From CAVRXQ01 sp963849105 (lineage in GTDB: Bacteria; Actinomycetota; Acidimicrobiia; Acidimicrobiales; Bog-793), in the NCBI GenBank assembly GCA_963849105.1, contig CAWKGD010000004.1, forward strand, positions 55,907 to 119,906: a stretch of DNA of 64,000 nucleotides, read 5' to 3'. Under the pieces are notes generated by a model. The model worked only from the letters and a program-made list of their open reading frames with translations, did no database searches and was not told the DNA's origin. The position numbers and the translations under genes were made by a program. This document shows, piece by piece, positions 25,283 to 34,383 of the stretch; position 1 is the stretch's first letter; every line of letters begins with the position of its first letter.

Positions 25283-26299
25283 TTATCCCCAGCGCGTAAT
25301 GACCGCGGGCGAGGTCGGTGACAACGCGACGTGGTAGACGCGTGCCATCTCGCGGAGGATGTACGTCGCGACCACGTCTTCCCCCGAGAACGAGAAGTGG
25401 ATCCCGTCGGGTTCCCGAAGCGTCGTTTGAACACCGTTCACCGCCGCTTGCGTCTCGAACTGTCCCAAAGGATTCGAAAACAGCGACCACGTCGGGACGA
25501 ATGTCGCGTTCGCTTCGGAGGTCACGCCCTGTTCGAATATCGCGTTGAGGATGGTCATCCCCTGGCTGTAACTCGCGGGTTGCATGATCGGCATGCCTAC
25601 CCACAGGACATATGCACCAGCCGACGTCGTCTCTGTGACGATTTTCCGGACGCTGGCGAGCTCGGCGCTTCTCCAAGCCGGCGCAGCGAATGGAACGGCC
25701 GTGCCGTTGATCTCCATGCCCTGTTCGTCGTTGCCACCGAGCATCACGAGAACGAGTTGCGGGTGGTACTGCTTCAAGTAAGCGGCGAGGTGAACCGGCC
25801 AGCTGTAGAACCACGCGTTCGCGAGCCCCGTCGAGGACTTATCCATCTGCACGAGGTTGAGGCCTGACGTCGCGGAGAGATGGCGCGAGATGCCCCACCC
25901 AAGGTCGTTGCCGAGCGAGTCACCAATCTCGAGAACCGTGCAGTGGCCGACTGGTCGTGCTTTGAGGGCGCTCGACGACGCAGCGGGGGCGAGCGCAAAT
26001 CCACAACCGTGACCGACGGCCGCCAGGGTCGCACGGCCGGAGTACGCGCCCGGGATCGTCGTCGTCGTCGGCTCCCCAGGCGTCGTCGTCGTGCTCGATC
26101 GGCTCGATGGCGTACTCGTCGAGGTCGTCGAAGTGTGCGGCTTCGTGGCTCCCGTCGAGGAGACGACGGACGCGACCACGATCAGCGCGACGAACGCGGC
26201 GGAGAGACCGATCCGAAGTGGCCAGTCGGCGCCACGACGCGTCCTTGTCGGGCGTTTCTCCTCCACGTTGCGGAGACTAGGGGCCGCGCGACGAAACAC
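25283..26299 (-). CDS. Membrane-anchored SGNH/GDSL hydrolase-like protein
   Basis: A 338-residue protein. An N-terminal transmembrane helix (IGLSAAFVALIVVASVV, about 30-46) and a long Ser/Thr/Pro linker precede an SGNH domain. Block I is LEIGDSLGNDL (Ser128), block III is MLGGNDEQG (near 189) and block V is DGIHFS (Asp and His, about 311-314). It is likely an extracytoplasmic esterase or acetyl transferase acting on cell-surface glycans. It converges with the acyltransferase gene, suggesting the two form a split OafA/SGNH pair. Confidence 0.8.
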   Translation of the reverse strand: MFRRAAPSLRNVEEKRPTRTRRGADWPLRIGLSAAFVALIVVASVVSSTGATKPHTSTTSTSTPSSRSSTTTTPGEPTTTTIPGAYSGRATLAAVGHGCGFALAPAASSSALKARPVGHCTVLEIGDSLGNDLGWGISRHLSATSGLNLVQMDKSSTGLANAWFYSWPVHLAAYLKQYHPQLVLVMLGGNDEQGMEINGTAVPFAAPAWRSAELASVRKIVTETTSAGAYVLWVGMPIMQPASYSQGMTILNAIFEQGVTSEANATFVPTWSLFSNPLGQFETQAAVNGVQTTLREPDGIHFSFSGEDVVATYILREMARVYHVALSPTSPAVITRWG

Positions 26300-26443
26300 C
26301 GTGACGCGGCGACCGCGCGGCGCGGAGCTTCAAAGATCGCGACGAGGCGGAGCCGCTCATGCCGTTCGGGTGGGACGACGACCGGCCGACGCCGCCCCGT
26401 TTGACCGGCGGAAAAGGGTCGCTAACCATCGAGTTACCCGAGG

Positions 26444-26470
26444 TCAGCACTCGGTACAATCGAGTGCTGA
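26444..26470 (+). promoter_or_regulatory. CIRCE operator with -10 box in its spacer
   Basis: TCAGCACTC (26444-26452), a 9-nt spacer GGTACAATC and GAGTGCTGA (26462-26470) form a perfect inverted repeat with the CIRCE arrangement. TACAAT at 26455-26460 inside the spacer is a good -10 hexamer; the -35 is weak (GTTACC at 26433-26438). HrcA binding would directly block the promoter. The element ends 23 bp before the hrcA ATG, which supports that start. Confidence 0.9.
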
Positions 26471-26493
26471 TCGCCGCCCTGGGAGCAGGAAAG

Positions 26494-27513
26494 ATGGCAC
26501 CGACCGACCAAGGACTTGACTCGAGGAAGTCGACGATCCTGCGCAAGGTCGTCACCGAGCACATCGAGACCGGCCAGCCCGTCGGCTCCGCGCACCTCGT
26601 GCAAGACATCGAGATCGACGTCTCCGCGGCGACCGTGCGCTCGGACATGGCGGTTCTCGAGCGCGAGGGCTACCTCACCCACCCGCACACGAGCGCGGGG
26701 CGCATCCCAACCGACAAGGGATACCGCTACTTCGTCGACCATCTTGAGCTGGAGGCTCCGCTCGACCCGAAGAGCGCCGAGCAAGTCGAAAGCTTCTTTC
26801 TCCGCGCACACGGCGAGCTGGAGCGGATGCTGCGCGACACCTCACGCCTGCTCTCGCAGCTCACGGACTACGCGTCGGTCGTTGTCGCACCGGCGACCGA
26901 ACAGCTCGCGGTGCGCGACGCCTTGCTCACGCGGTTGTCACACTCGACCGCGCTCTTGGTCATCGTCTGCTCGAACGGCGTTGTCGAGAAGCACACCATC
27001 GAGATCGACGCGCAGACGAGCGACGACGAGATCGAGACTGCGAGCGCGCTGTTGCGTGAGCAGCTGGCGGGTCAGATCCTCGGTCGGCTCGGCTCAGTCC
27101 ACGTGCCCGCGACCGCGAACATCGCGCGGCTCATCGATTCCGCGTGCGCGTGCCTCGGCGGCATCGCCCCGCGGCGAGATGAAGAAGTGTTCTTGGGCGG
27201 GGTGTCGCACATGACCGACCAGTTCCCCGCGATCGAAACCGTGCGCGAGGTGCTTGAGATCCTCGAGCAGTCGTTCGTCGTCGTCTCGCTGATCAGCGAG
27301 ATGCTCGCCTCCGGACAGTCGGTCGCGATCGGCACCGAAAGCGGACTCGCGTCGCTCGCCGAGTGCTCGCTCGTCGTCGCGCCCTACACCGTCGACGAGG
27401 AACCCGCAGGAACGATCGGCGTCCTCGGCCCTACACGGATGAACTACCCGCAAGCGCTTGCGACGGTCGCCGTCGTGAGCAAGCACCTGAGCAGACAGCT
27501 GTCGAATCCTTGA
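26494..27513 (+). CDS. hrcA: Heat-inducible transcription repressor HrcA
   Basis: A 339-residue repressor. The N-terminal winged helix has SRKSTILRKVVTEHIETGQP and ATVRSDMAVLEREGYL. A GAF-like domain and dimerisation region follow, ending in the conserved PYTVDEEPAGTIGVLGPTRM and Y..A. HrcA binds CIRCE and releases it on heat shock, with GroEL controlling its folding. The frame is open upstream, but that part would cover the CIRCE element, so ATG 26494 is chosen. First gene of hrcA-dnaJ-rsmE, with negative autoregulation. Confidence 0.96.
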   Translation: MAPTDQGLDSRKSTILRKVVTEHIETGQPVGSAHLVQDIEIDVSAATVRSDMAVLEREGYLTHPHTSAGRIPTDKGYRYFVDHLELEAPLDPKSAEQVESFFLRAHGELERMLRDTSRLLSQLTDYASVVVAPATEQLAVRDALLTRLSHSTALLVIVCSNGVVEKHTIEIDAQTSDDEIETASALLREQLAGQILGRLGSVHVPATANIARLIDSACACLGGIAPRRDEEVFLGGVSHMTDQFPAIETVREVLEILEQSFVVVSLISEMLASGQSVAIGTESGLASLAECSLVVAPYTVDEEPAGTIGVLGPTRMNYPQALATVAVVSKHLSRQLSNP

Positions 27514-27526
27514 GCACAGCCTCCTG

Positions 27527-28639
27527 ATGGCGCGCGACTACTACGAGGTCCTCGGCGTGTCACGCAGCGCGACCGAGAACGAGATCAAGCGGGCCTATCG
27601 CAAGCTCGCGCGCGAGCTTCACCCCGACGCGAGCGGCGGCGATCCCCAGTCGGAGGCACAGTTCAAAGAGGTGACCGTCGCTTACGAAACGCTCCGCGAT
27701 CCCGAGCGGCGGCGACGCTACGACATGTTCGGTCCGGACTCCGAGCGCGTCGGTGCGCCAGGGCAAGGCGACATGTTCACAGCGGGGTTTGGTGACCTCT
27801 TCGACGCCTTCTTCGGGGGCGGACAGTTCCGCAGCGCCCAGCAGGCGGGACCCCGCCGTGGCGAGGACGTCGAAGTGACCCTCGATCTGCCCTTCGAAGA
27901 GGCGGTATTCGGTGCCCACCGCCCGGTCAACTTCCGCGGCCACGTGGCGTGTGAGACGTGTTCGGGCTCCGGGGCGCGCCCTGGGACCACCCCGGTCACC
28001 TGCCGCGAGTGCAACGGCCTCGGCCAGGTGCGCCGGGTCCGCCAGTCATTCCTCGGCCAGATGATGACGACGCTGCCGTGTCCACGCTGCCACGGACTCG
28101 GCGAGGTGATCGAGTCCCCTTGCGCCGCCTGTCGCGGCGAAGGACGACGCCTCGAGGAACGCACCGTCACCGTCGACATCCCTGCGGGCGTCGACAACGC
28201 GACGACGCTGCGTATTTCGGGCGCCGGCGCGCCAGCGATTCGCGGCGGTATCCCGGGCGACTTGTACGTCCACCTGCGCGTCGCCTCGCACCCGCGCTTT
28301 GAGCGCTCCGGATCAGATTTGCTCACGTCCGAACACATCTCGATGACCCAGGCGGCTCTCGGCACTGAGCTCGTCATCGAGACCCTCGACGGCGATGAAT
28401 CGATTTCGATCCCAGCGGGCACGCAATCAGGAAAGGTGCTCCGTCTTCGCGGTCGCGGGGTTCCCCAGGTCCGTGGGAGAGGTCGTGGCGACCTGCACGT
28501 CCGTGTCTTCGTCGATACCCCAACTGGGCTCACGAAAGAACAAGAGCAGCTTTTACGCGAGCTCGCCGAGTCGCGCGGCGAGCACCTCGCCGACGAAGAG
28601 CACGGGATCATCTCCCGGATCCGTTCGAGCTTCGGCTGA
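27527..28639 (+). CDS. dnaJ: Chaperone protein DnaJ
   Basis: A 370-residue type I J-protein. The J-domain has YYEVLGVSRSATENEIKRAY and HPD at 32-34. A G/F-rich region follows (about 75-110). The zinc-binding region has four CxxCxGxG-type motifs: CETCSGSG, CRECNGLG, CPRCHGLG and CAACRGEG. Substrate-binding C-terminal domains complete it. It delivers unfolded proteins to DnaK. It lies 13 bp after hrcA and is probably CIRCE-controlled. DnaK and GrpE are not in this window. Confidence 0.97.
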   Translation: MARDYYEVLGVSRSATENEIKRAYRKLARELHPDASGGDPQSEAQFKEVTVAYETLRDPERRRRYDMFGPDSERVGAPGQGDMFTAGFGDLFDAFFGGGQFRSAQQAGPRRGEDVEVTLDLPFEEAVFGAHRPVNFRGHVACETCSGSGARPGTTPVTCRECNGLGQVRRVRQSFLGQMMTTLPCPRCHGLGEVIESPCAACRGEGRRLEERTVTVDIPAGVDNATTLRISGAGAPAIRGGIPGDLYVHLRVASHPRFERSGSDLLTSEHISMTQAALGTELVIETLDGDESISIPAGTQSGKVLRLRGRGVPQVRGRGRGDLHVRVFVDTPTGLTKEQEQLLRELAESRGEHLADEEHGIISRIRSSFG

Positions 28640-28660
28640 TCGAGCCGCGACAACACCGGC

Positions 28661-29434
28661 GTGAACCTCGACGTCGCGCGCGCCGCTGCCGCGGTCGTCT
28701 TCGTTGCCGACATCGACGAGCCGGAGCTTTCGCCTGAGGACGCACACCACCTGACGGACGTATTGCGACTGCGCGCCGGAGCGAGCGTCGTTGCGGCACG
28801 CGGCGACGGCGCATATCGCAGATGCACGCTCGAAGTTGCGGGAAAGGCGTCGAATCGCGGGTCCCGGGTCGCGGTCGCGCATCTCGTCGTTGTCGGCGAG
28901 GTGTTGCACGATCCGCCACGGGCGCGCGAGGTAGCCGTCGGTCTCGCACTCGGAAAAGGAGAGCGCCCGGAATGGGCGGTCCAAAAGCTGACGGAACTCG
29001 GCATCGATCAGATCTTGTTCTTGGAGACCTCCCGGGGAGTCGTCCGACCGGACCGCACAGCGACCCCGCATCGCAAAGAGCGTCTGCGACGCGTCGCCCG
29101 CGAAGCAGCAATGCAGTCCCGACGGCTATGGCTGCCGACGATCTGCGGCCCGATCCCGCTGGCGGAGGCGCTGATCTCGGCGCCGCCGCCTGTCGCTTTC
29201 GCCGAACCGGGTGCCCCGCCGGTCGCCGGCGTCGTCTCGAGCGTCTTCGTCGGGCCCGAGGGTGGGTTCACCCCCGAGGAGCTCGCCCTCGCGCCCCTCC
29301 TGGTCGGACTTCCGGGGTACGTTCTGCGAACCGAGACCGCGGCAGTTGCCGCGGGGGTGATGCTCGCCGCCTCCGGGCTCACTCCAGCGTTTTCGCGGAA
29401 AAATTCACCGAGTGAGGCACTTCCACCACGCTAA
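28661..29434 (+). CDS. rsmE: 16S rRNA m3U1498 methyltransferase
   Basis: A 257-residue SPOUT-class methyltransferase that modifies U1498 of 16S rRNA with SAM. A PUA-like N-terminal part (LSPEDAHHLTDVLRLRAGA) precedes the knotted domain with WAVQKLTELGIDQILFL, VGPEGGFTPEE and LRTETAAVAA. It follows dnaJ, a widespread arrangement. GTG start; length standard. Confidence 0.94.
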   Translation: MNLDVARAAAAVVFVADIDEPELSPEDAHHLTDVLRLRAGASVVAARGDGAYRRCTLEVAGKASNRGSRVAVAHLVVVGEVLHDPPRAREVAVGLALGKGERPEWAVQKLTELGIDQILFLETSRGVVRPDRTATPHRKERLRRVAREAAMQSRRLWLPTICGPIPLAEALISAPPPVAFAEPGAPPVAGVVSSVFVGPEGGFTPEELALAPLLVGLPGYVLRTETAAVAAGVMLAASGLTPAFSRKNSPSEALPPR

Positions 29435-29514
29435 GTGGTCAACTAAACTCATCACAACTAACGGATAAATGACGTATAGAGAGTCGAACACACTGGCTAC
29501 TTGGGAGTTTTTCG

Positions 29515-30042
29515 GTGGCGGAGCTCGCTGTGGTTCCTGAGGCTGCTGAACGAAGATACGCCGAGACCGTCGGCGCCCGCCTGCGCGAGGTCAGGCGACA
29601 AAAGCGCCTATCCCTGCAGGCGGTCGAGGCGTCCTCGCGCGAGGAATTCAAGGCCTCCGTCCTCGGTGCCTACGAGCGCGGCGAGCGGGCGATCTCCGTC
29701 CCCCGCCTGCGCCGGCTGGCAGCGATCTACGACGTGCCGCTCGACCAGCTTTTGCCCGAAGGCGCAGAGGAGCACACCTCGAAGGCCGCACCGGGAACCT
29801 CGCGGGTCGGCTCCGGCCAGAAGATCCGCATCGACCTCGTTCAGCTGAAGCAGCACCCAGGCCTGGAGTCCGAGGCGTTGCAGCGGTTCTTGACAAAGAT
29901 CCAGCTCGAACGCCAGGACTTCAACGGTCGGGTGCTAACGATCCGCGCCGAGGACATTCGCGTGATCGGTGCGACGTTCGGATTGAGCCTCGACGAAACG
30001 ATCGCCCGACTCGGCGAGCTCGGCCTGCTCTACGCGAGCTGA
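29515..30042 (+). CDS. BldD-like developmental regulator, potential c-di-GMP receptor
   Basis: A 175-residue protein with the BldD domain order. An N-terminal HTH (RLREVRRQKRLSLQAVEA, then AYERGERAISVPRLRRLA) leads to a linker and a C-terminal domain. That domain contains R133-Q-D135, exactly eight residues, then R144-A-E-D147. In Streptomyces BldD the equivalent RGD-x8-RQDD motif binds tetrameric c-di-GMP; both Arg and two Asp positions are kept here, while Gly, Gln and one Asp are changed. It probably represses sporulation- or growth-phase-type genes in a c-di-GMP-dependent way. GTG start; no operon partner is obvious. Confidence 0.82.
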   Translation: MAELAVVPEAAERRYAETVGARLREVRRQKRLSLQAVEASSREEFKASVLGAYERGERAISVPRLRRLAAIYDVPLDQLLPEGAEEHTSKAAPGTSRVGSGQKIRIDLVQLKQHPGLESEALQRFLTKIQLERQDFNGRVLTIRAEDIRVIGATFGLSLDETIARLGELGLLYAS

Positions 30043-30236
30043 TCACACGCCGGATCGGCGGCTGAAGCCGAAGACCGGGTAGACAAAGGGCACCGTCACT
30101 CTCAGCCGACCGTTGTCCGTCGTCCCGGCATGCACGTACACGCCGCTGCTACCGTGCGCCGTTGCCCGTGCGGAGCTCTACCGATGGCCTGGCCGTTTCC
30201 GGTCGGCCGGCGCCCACTCCGAAAGATCGCGGAGAA

Positions 30237-30593
30237 GTGACCGAGACCCAAGAGCGCTGTGTGTTCTGCGCCATCGTCGGGGGCATCGCGCCCGCCGAGA
30301 TCATCGCTGCGACCGACACGGTCGTCGCGTTCAGAGACATCGCTCCGGTCGCGCCGACGCACGTACTCGTGGTCCCACGTCGCCACATCGATGACGCGGC
30401 GTCGCTCAAATCCGCCGATGCCGAAATCGTCTCGTCGATGTTCTCCTTGGCGAGGGCGGTCGCCGACCGTGACGACGTGCTGAAGAGCGGCTACCGCCTC
30501 GTTTTGAACGTCGGTCGTCACGCGCAAAACTCGATCCCCCACCTTCATCTCCATGTCCTCGGCGGCCGGCAGATGACCTGGCCCCCCGGCTGA
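30237..30593 (+). CDS. HIT (histidine triad) family protein
   Basis: A 118-residue nucleotide-binding hydrolase of the HINT branch. It begins ERCVFCAIVGGIAPAEII, has FRDIAPVAPTHVLVVPRRHI, and ends with the catalytic triad HLHLH (about 102-106) followed by GGRQMTWPPG. Members hydrolyse nucleoside phosphoramidates or AMP esters. GTG 30237 is chosen because homology starts there; the frame is open further upstream. It is located just before phoH, a common actinobacterial order. Confidence 0.92.
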   Translation: MTETQERCVFCAIVGGIAPAEIIAATDTVVAFRDIAPVAPTHVLVVPRRHIDDAASLKSADAEIVSSMFSLARAVADRDDVLKSGYRLVLNVGRHAQNSIPHLHLHVLGGRQMTWPPG

Positions 30594-30620
30594 AACCCGG
30601 GCAACCGCCGCCACCAGAAG

Positions 30621-31625
30621 GTGCTGGAAGCGCACCTCGCGCTCGGTACCCTCGATCAGGTCACGGTGTCCACGACGCAGCTCAAAATCCACGTTCCCGG
30701 GAACGAGCTCATGGTCGGCCTCCTCGGAGAACGCGATGAGCTCCTCCTTTTGGTCGAGCGCGAGTTCGACGACACGACGATCCACGTGCGCGGCAATGAG
30801 ATCACGATCGACGGCCCCGACGCGGACCGCGTCGGACGGATCTTCGACGAACTGGTCGCGCATCTCGGATCGGGACAGAGCATCGACGCCGCCCATGTCG
30901 GAAGGACGATCGAGATGGTGAAGGCCGATGTCCGGCCGTCAGAGGTCTTTGCCACCGAGGTCGTGCGCGCTGTCGGCGGCCGGCCGGTGCGGCCGATGAC
31001 GCCCGGCCAGCGTCGTTACGTCGACTCGATCGCGAACTCGACGATCACCTTCGGCATCGGTCCCGCCGGAACCGGAAAGTCGTACCTCGCCGTTGCCGCG
31101 GCGGTGCAGGCGCTGCAGTCCAAGCAGGTGCACCGGATCATCCTCGCTCGACCCGCCGTCGAAGCCGGCGAGCGTCTCGGCTTTCTTCCGGGCGACTTGA
31201 TGGCGAAGGTTGACCCCTACCTGCGCCCGCTGTACGACGCTCTCTACGACATGTTGGAACCAGAGGGCACGCAACGATTGCTCGAGCGCGGCACGATCGA
31301 GGTCGCGCCGCTCGCATTCATGCGCGGCCGGACACTGAACGCGAGCTTCGTCATCCTCGACGAGGCTCAGAACACGACCCCCGAGCAGATGAAGATGTTC
31401 CTCACGCGCATCGGATTCGGAACCAAAGCGGTCGTCACCGGCGACGTCACCCAGATCGACGTCGCGGGGGGACGGTCCGGACTCGTGGGGCTCCAAGAGA
31501 TCCTCGGGACGATCGAGGGAGTCGGTTTCGTCCGGCTGGGCGAGGCCGACGTCGTTCGCAACCGGATCGTGCGCGACATCGTCTCCGCGTACGAGCGCGC
31601 GGACAACGGCGATCCCCGGCGCTGA
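30621..31625 (+). CDS. phoH: PhoH-like ATPase
   Basis: A 334-residue P-loop protein. A KH-like N-terminal region precedes Walker A GPAGTGKS (147-154), then FVILDEAQNTTPEQMKMFLT with Walker B, and VVTGDVTQID. PhoH proteins are cytoplasmic ATPases or RNA helicases tied to RNA metabolism and ribosome maturation. The partner ybeY lies 6 bp downstream, consistent with a rRNA processing role. GTG start. Confidence 0.94.
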   Translation: MLEAHLALGTLDQVTVSTTQLKIHVPGNELMVGLLGERDELLLLVEREFDDTTIHVRGNEITIDGPDADRVGRIFDELVAHLGSGQSIDAAHVGRTIEMVKADVRPSEVFATEVVRAVGGRPVRPMTPGQRRYVDSIANSTITFGIGPAGTGKSYLAVAAAVQALQSKQVHRIILARPAVEAGERLGFLPGDLMAKVDPYLRPLYDALYDMLEPEGTQRLLERGTIEVAPLAFMRGRTLNASFVILDEAQNTTPEQMKMFLTRIGFGTKAVVTGDVTQIDVAGGRSGLVGLQEILGTIEGVGFVRLGEADVVRNRIVRDIVSAYERADNGDPRR

Positions 31626-31631
31626 GCGACG

Positions 31632-32144
31632 ATGCCAGTCGAAGTCTTCGTTGCGAACGAGCAGTCCGCGCACGCCGTCGACTGCGATCGCTGGGCGCGA
31701 CTCGCGAAAGGAACGCTGCAGGAAGAAGGCGTGCACGGTGACGCCGAGCTGTCCGTGCTCTTTGTCGACCAGTCGACAATCGCCGCGCTCAACGAACGGT
31801 TCTTGGGCCGCGAGGGCCCGACCGACGTGTTGGCGTTCCCGATCGACGAGGACGACGCCCCGATCGGTCGCGCGCCCGACAACGGCGGCTCGGGTCCGGG
31901 ATGGGAGCCGCCGGAGCCCGGGAGCTTGCCGAGCCTGATCGGCGACGTCGTCATCTGTCCCGAGGTCGCCTTCCAGAACGCGCCAGCACACGCCGGCACC
32001 TATGACGATGAGGTCGCGTTGCTGCTCGTCCACGGGATCCTGCACCTTTTGGGCATGGATCACGAGGACGAAAAAGAAGCCCAGGCGATGGAGGCGCGCG
32101 AACAGGAGCTGCTCGACCAGCTGCACCGCGGGACAAAGCGATGA
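31632..32144 (+). CDS. ybeY: Endoribonuclease YbeY
   Basis: A 170-residue metalloprotein with the zinc signature HGILHLLGMDHED (H-x3-H-x5-H) and LNERFLGREGPTDVLAFP. It matures rRNA 3' ends and takes part in 70S quality control. A Gly/Pro-rich insertion (about 75-100) sits between the strands, as in other actinobacterial versions. It is between phoH and the CBS-domain gene and overlaps the latter as ATGA. Confidence 0.94.
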   Translation: MPVEVFVANEQSAHAVDCDRWARLAKGTLQEEGVHGDAELSVLFVDQSTIAALNERFLGREGPTDVLAFPIDEDDAPIGRAPDNGGSGPGWEPPEPGSLPSLIGDVVICPEVAFQNAPAHAGTYDDEVALLLVHGILHLLGMDHEDEKEAQAMEAREQELLDQLHRGTKR

Positions 32145-33457
32145 CGTATGCCGCCTCCTTCGGCGGCGGCGACGGTGTGCTCGTCGCCGCGGTGATCGTG
32201 CTCATCGCGTTGTCGGCGCTGCTCGCGGCGGCCGAGACGAGCCTCGTCCGCACGAGCCAGGCACGGGCCCGATCGCTCGTCGAGAACAAGCGACATGGTG
32301 CTCGGTCATTGCTCCGCTTGGTCGAGCGTCCCGAACGCTTCTTGGCACCACTGTTGCTGCTCGTCCTCGTCTGTCAGCTCGTCACCGCGACCCTGGTCGG
32401 CGTCGAGGCCTCGCGCCTGTTCGGCGCGCTCGGGGTCGCGATCGCGACGATCTTCGAAGTCGTCGTGATCTTCGTCCTCGCCGAGGCGATCCCGAAACAG
32501 TGGGCCGTGCGCCATCCGGACCGCGCCGCGCTGTTCGCGGCACCGCTCGTCTCCGCGGTCATCGGCTTCCCGCCCATTCGCGCCATCGCCTCGGCGCTCA
32601 TCGGACTCTCGCACCTCGTTACCCGTGGACACGGTGAGGAAGACGAGCCGGATGTCACCGAAGATGAGCTCCTCGCAATGGCCGATGTCGCCGTCGCGGA
32701 GGACGTCATCGAAGACGAGGAGCGCGAGCTCATCTCCTCGATCATCGACTTCGGCGACACGATCGTGCGCGAGGTGATGGCGCCGCGCCCCGACGTGGTC
32801 GCGGTAGAAGCCCACACGCCCGCCTCTGAAGTTCTCGAAGTCGCGATGTCGGCCGGACTGAGCCGCATCCCCGTCTACTTGGAGTCGCTCGACGACGTCG
32901 TCGGCATCGCCTACACGCGCGACGTCGTGCGCGCGGTGCGCGAAGGGGGTGACGACCGGCCCGTGTCGACGTTTGCCCGCCCGGCGCACTACGTGCCCGA
33001 GACAAAGCGCGTCGCACCGCTTTTGCGCGAGATGCAGCGCGACCACTTCCACCTCGCCGTCGTCGTCGACGAGTATGGCGGGACGGCGGGGATCGTCACC
33101 TTGGAAGACCTCTTGGAAGAACTCGTCGGCGAGATCACCGACGAGTTCGACGCCGACGACCCGATGGTTGAACCGCTCGGCGATGGGGCATACCGCGTCT
33201 CGGGCCGGATGGCGATCGACGAGGTGAACGAGCTCTTGGGAGCAGAGCTCCCAGTCGGCGACTGGGACACGGTGGCCGGCCTCTTCTTGCACCTCTTGGG
33301 CCACGTGCCCCAAGAAAGCGAGTCGGTCGAGATCGACGGCTACTTACTCGTCGCCGAACGCGTCCAGCGAAGGCGCATCTCCTTGGTCCGGATCGCGCGC
33401 GTCGCGACGGAGTCCGATCCGGAGACGGCGCCGGACGCGACGGCGACGATACGGTGA
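32141..33457 (+). CDS. DUF21/CBS-domain membrane protein (CorC/HlyC family)
   Basis: A 438-residue protein. An N-terminal DUF21 (CNNM) membrane domain has about four helices (about 8-30, 66-86, 91-115, 127-147). Two CBS domains follow (from REVMAPRPDVVAVEA to AVVVDEYGGTAGIVTLEDLLEEL), and a C-terminal CorC_HlyC domain starts near YRVSGRMAIDEVNELLG. The family is linked to Mg/Co efflux or magnesium homeostasis; the old hemolysin name is not informative. Overlaps both neighbours (ATGA and GTGA), so it is in the ybeY-era operon. Confidence 0.9.
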   Translation: MTYAASFGGGDGVLVAAVIVLIALSALLAAAETSLVRTSQARARSLVENKRHGARSLLRLVERPERFLAPLLLLVLVCQLVTATLVGVEASRLFGALGVAIATIFEVVVIFVLAEAIPKQWAVRHPDRAALFAAPLVSAVIGFPPIRAIASALIGLSHLVTRGHGEEDEPDVTEDELLAMADVAVAEDVIEDEERELISSIIDFGDTIVREVMAPRPDVVAVEAHTPASEVLEVAMSAGLSRIPVYLESLDDVVGIAYTRDVVRAVREGGDDRPVSTFARPAHYVPETKRVAPLLREMQRDHFHLAVVVDEYGGTAGIVTLEDLLEELVGEITDEFDADDPMVEPLGDGAYRVSGRMAIDEVNELLGAELPVGDWDTVAGLFLHLLGHVPQESESVEIDGYLLVAERVQRRRISLVRIARVATESDPETAPDATATIR

Positions 33458-34383
33458 GCCGCACCGAGCGGCACGCGCCCTCGCAGCCGTCCGACGACGG
33501 CGTCGGCGGAGGCGGAGGCGGCGCGGTGGACTCGAGGCACCGCGCGGGCTTCATCACCCTCGTCGGGAGGCCGAACGTCGGCAAGTCGACGCTTCTCAAC
33601 CGGATACTCGGGACGAAGGTGTCGATCACAGCTGCGACACCGAACACGACGCGGCGGCAGATCCACGGGGTACTGAACCTGCCCGGCGTCCAAGCGGTCT
33701 TCGTCGACACACCTGGCATCCACAAACCGAAGACGGTGCTCGGCTCGCGTCTCAACGAATCGGCACGCGCCTCTTTGGACGGCGTCGACGTCGTCTGCCT
33801 CGTCGTCGACGCGACCGCGCCGATCGGCCCTGGCGACGAGCGGATCGCAAGCTCGTTGCCCGCCAACACGGTCGTCGTCGTGAACAAGATCGACGCTGCC
33901 GATCGCGCAGCGACGCTCGCGCAACTCGCCCGTGCGCAGGCCGAGCTCGGGCTCGAGGACACGGAGTACTTCCCCGTCTCTGCGAAGACGGGCCTCGGCG
34001 TCGGCGACTTCATCGACCACGTTGTCGCGCGGTTGCCGGACGGCCAGCCGTTCTTTCCGGAAGCAACCGTGAGTGACGTCCCCGAAGCGTTCTTCGTCGC
34101 CGAACTCGTGCGCGAACAGCTGCTGAAGATCGTGCGTGACGAACTGCCGCACTCGATCGCCTGCGAGATCACCGAGTGGGACTGGCCGTACATCCGCTGT
34201 GAGATCTTCGTCGAGCGCGCGAGCCAGCGACCGATCGTCGTGGGCTCGAAGGGCCAGGTCCTGAAGTCCGTCGGACAGGCAGTCCGCCGTCAGCTCCCCG
34301 ACGGTGCCTACCTCGACTTGCACGTGAGCGTGGAGCCCGACTGGCAACGCCACACCGCGCTCATCGAGCGCCTCGGTTACTGA
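33454..34383 (+). CDS. era: GTPase Era
   Basis: A 309-residue GTPase essential for 30S maturation. A Gly-rich N-terminal extension of about 28 residues precedes G1 GRPNVGKST, the switch GTKVSITAATPNTTRRQIHG, G3 DTPGIHKPK and G4 NKID. The C-terminal KH domain has RPIVVGSKGQVLKSVGQAVR and binds the 3' end of 16S rRNA. Last gene of the phoH-ybeY-CBS-era cluster; its GTG overlaps the preceding stop. Confidence 0.96.
   Translation: MSRTERHAPSQPSDDGVGGGGGGAVDSRHRAGFITLVGRPNVGKSTLLNRILGTKVSITAATPNTTRRQIHGVLNLPGVQAVFVDTPGIHKPKTVLGSRLNESARASLDGVDVVCLVVDATAPIGPGDERIASSLPANTVVVVNKIDAADRAATLAQLARAQAELGLEDTEYFPVSAKTGLGVGDFIDHVVARLPDGQPFFPEATVSDVPEAFFVAELVREQLLKIVRDELPHSIACEITEWDWPYIRCEIFVERASQRPIVVGSKGQVLKSVGQAVRRQLPDGAYLDLHVSVEPDWQRHTALIERLGY

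Noticed and set aside
27718..29004. 428-residue minus-strand frame opposite dnaJ/rsmE
   Set aside because: Antisense shadow, Ser/Arg/Pro-rich with no domain pattern.
32306..33313. 335-residue minus-strand frame opposite the CBS-domain gene
   Set aside because: Asp/Arg/Val-rich antisense frame over a well-conserved membrane protein.
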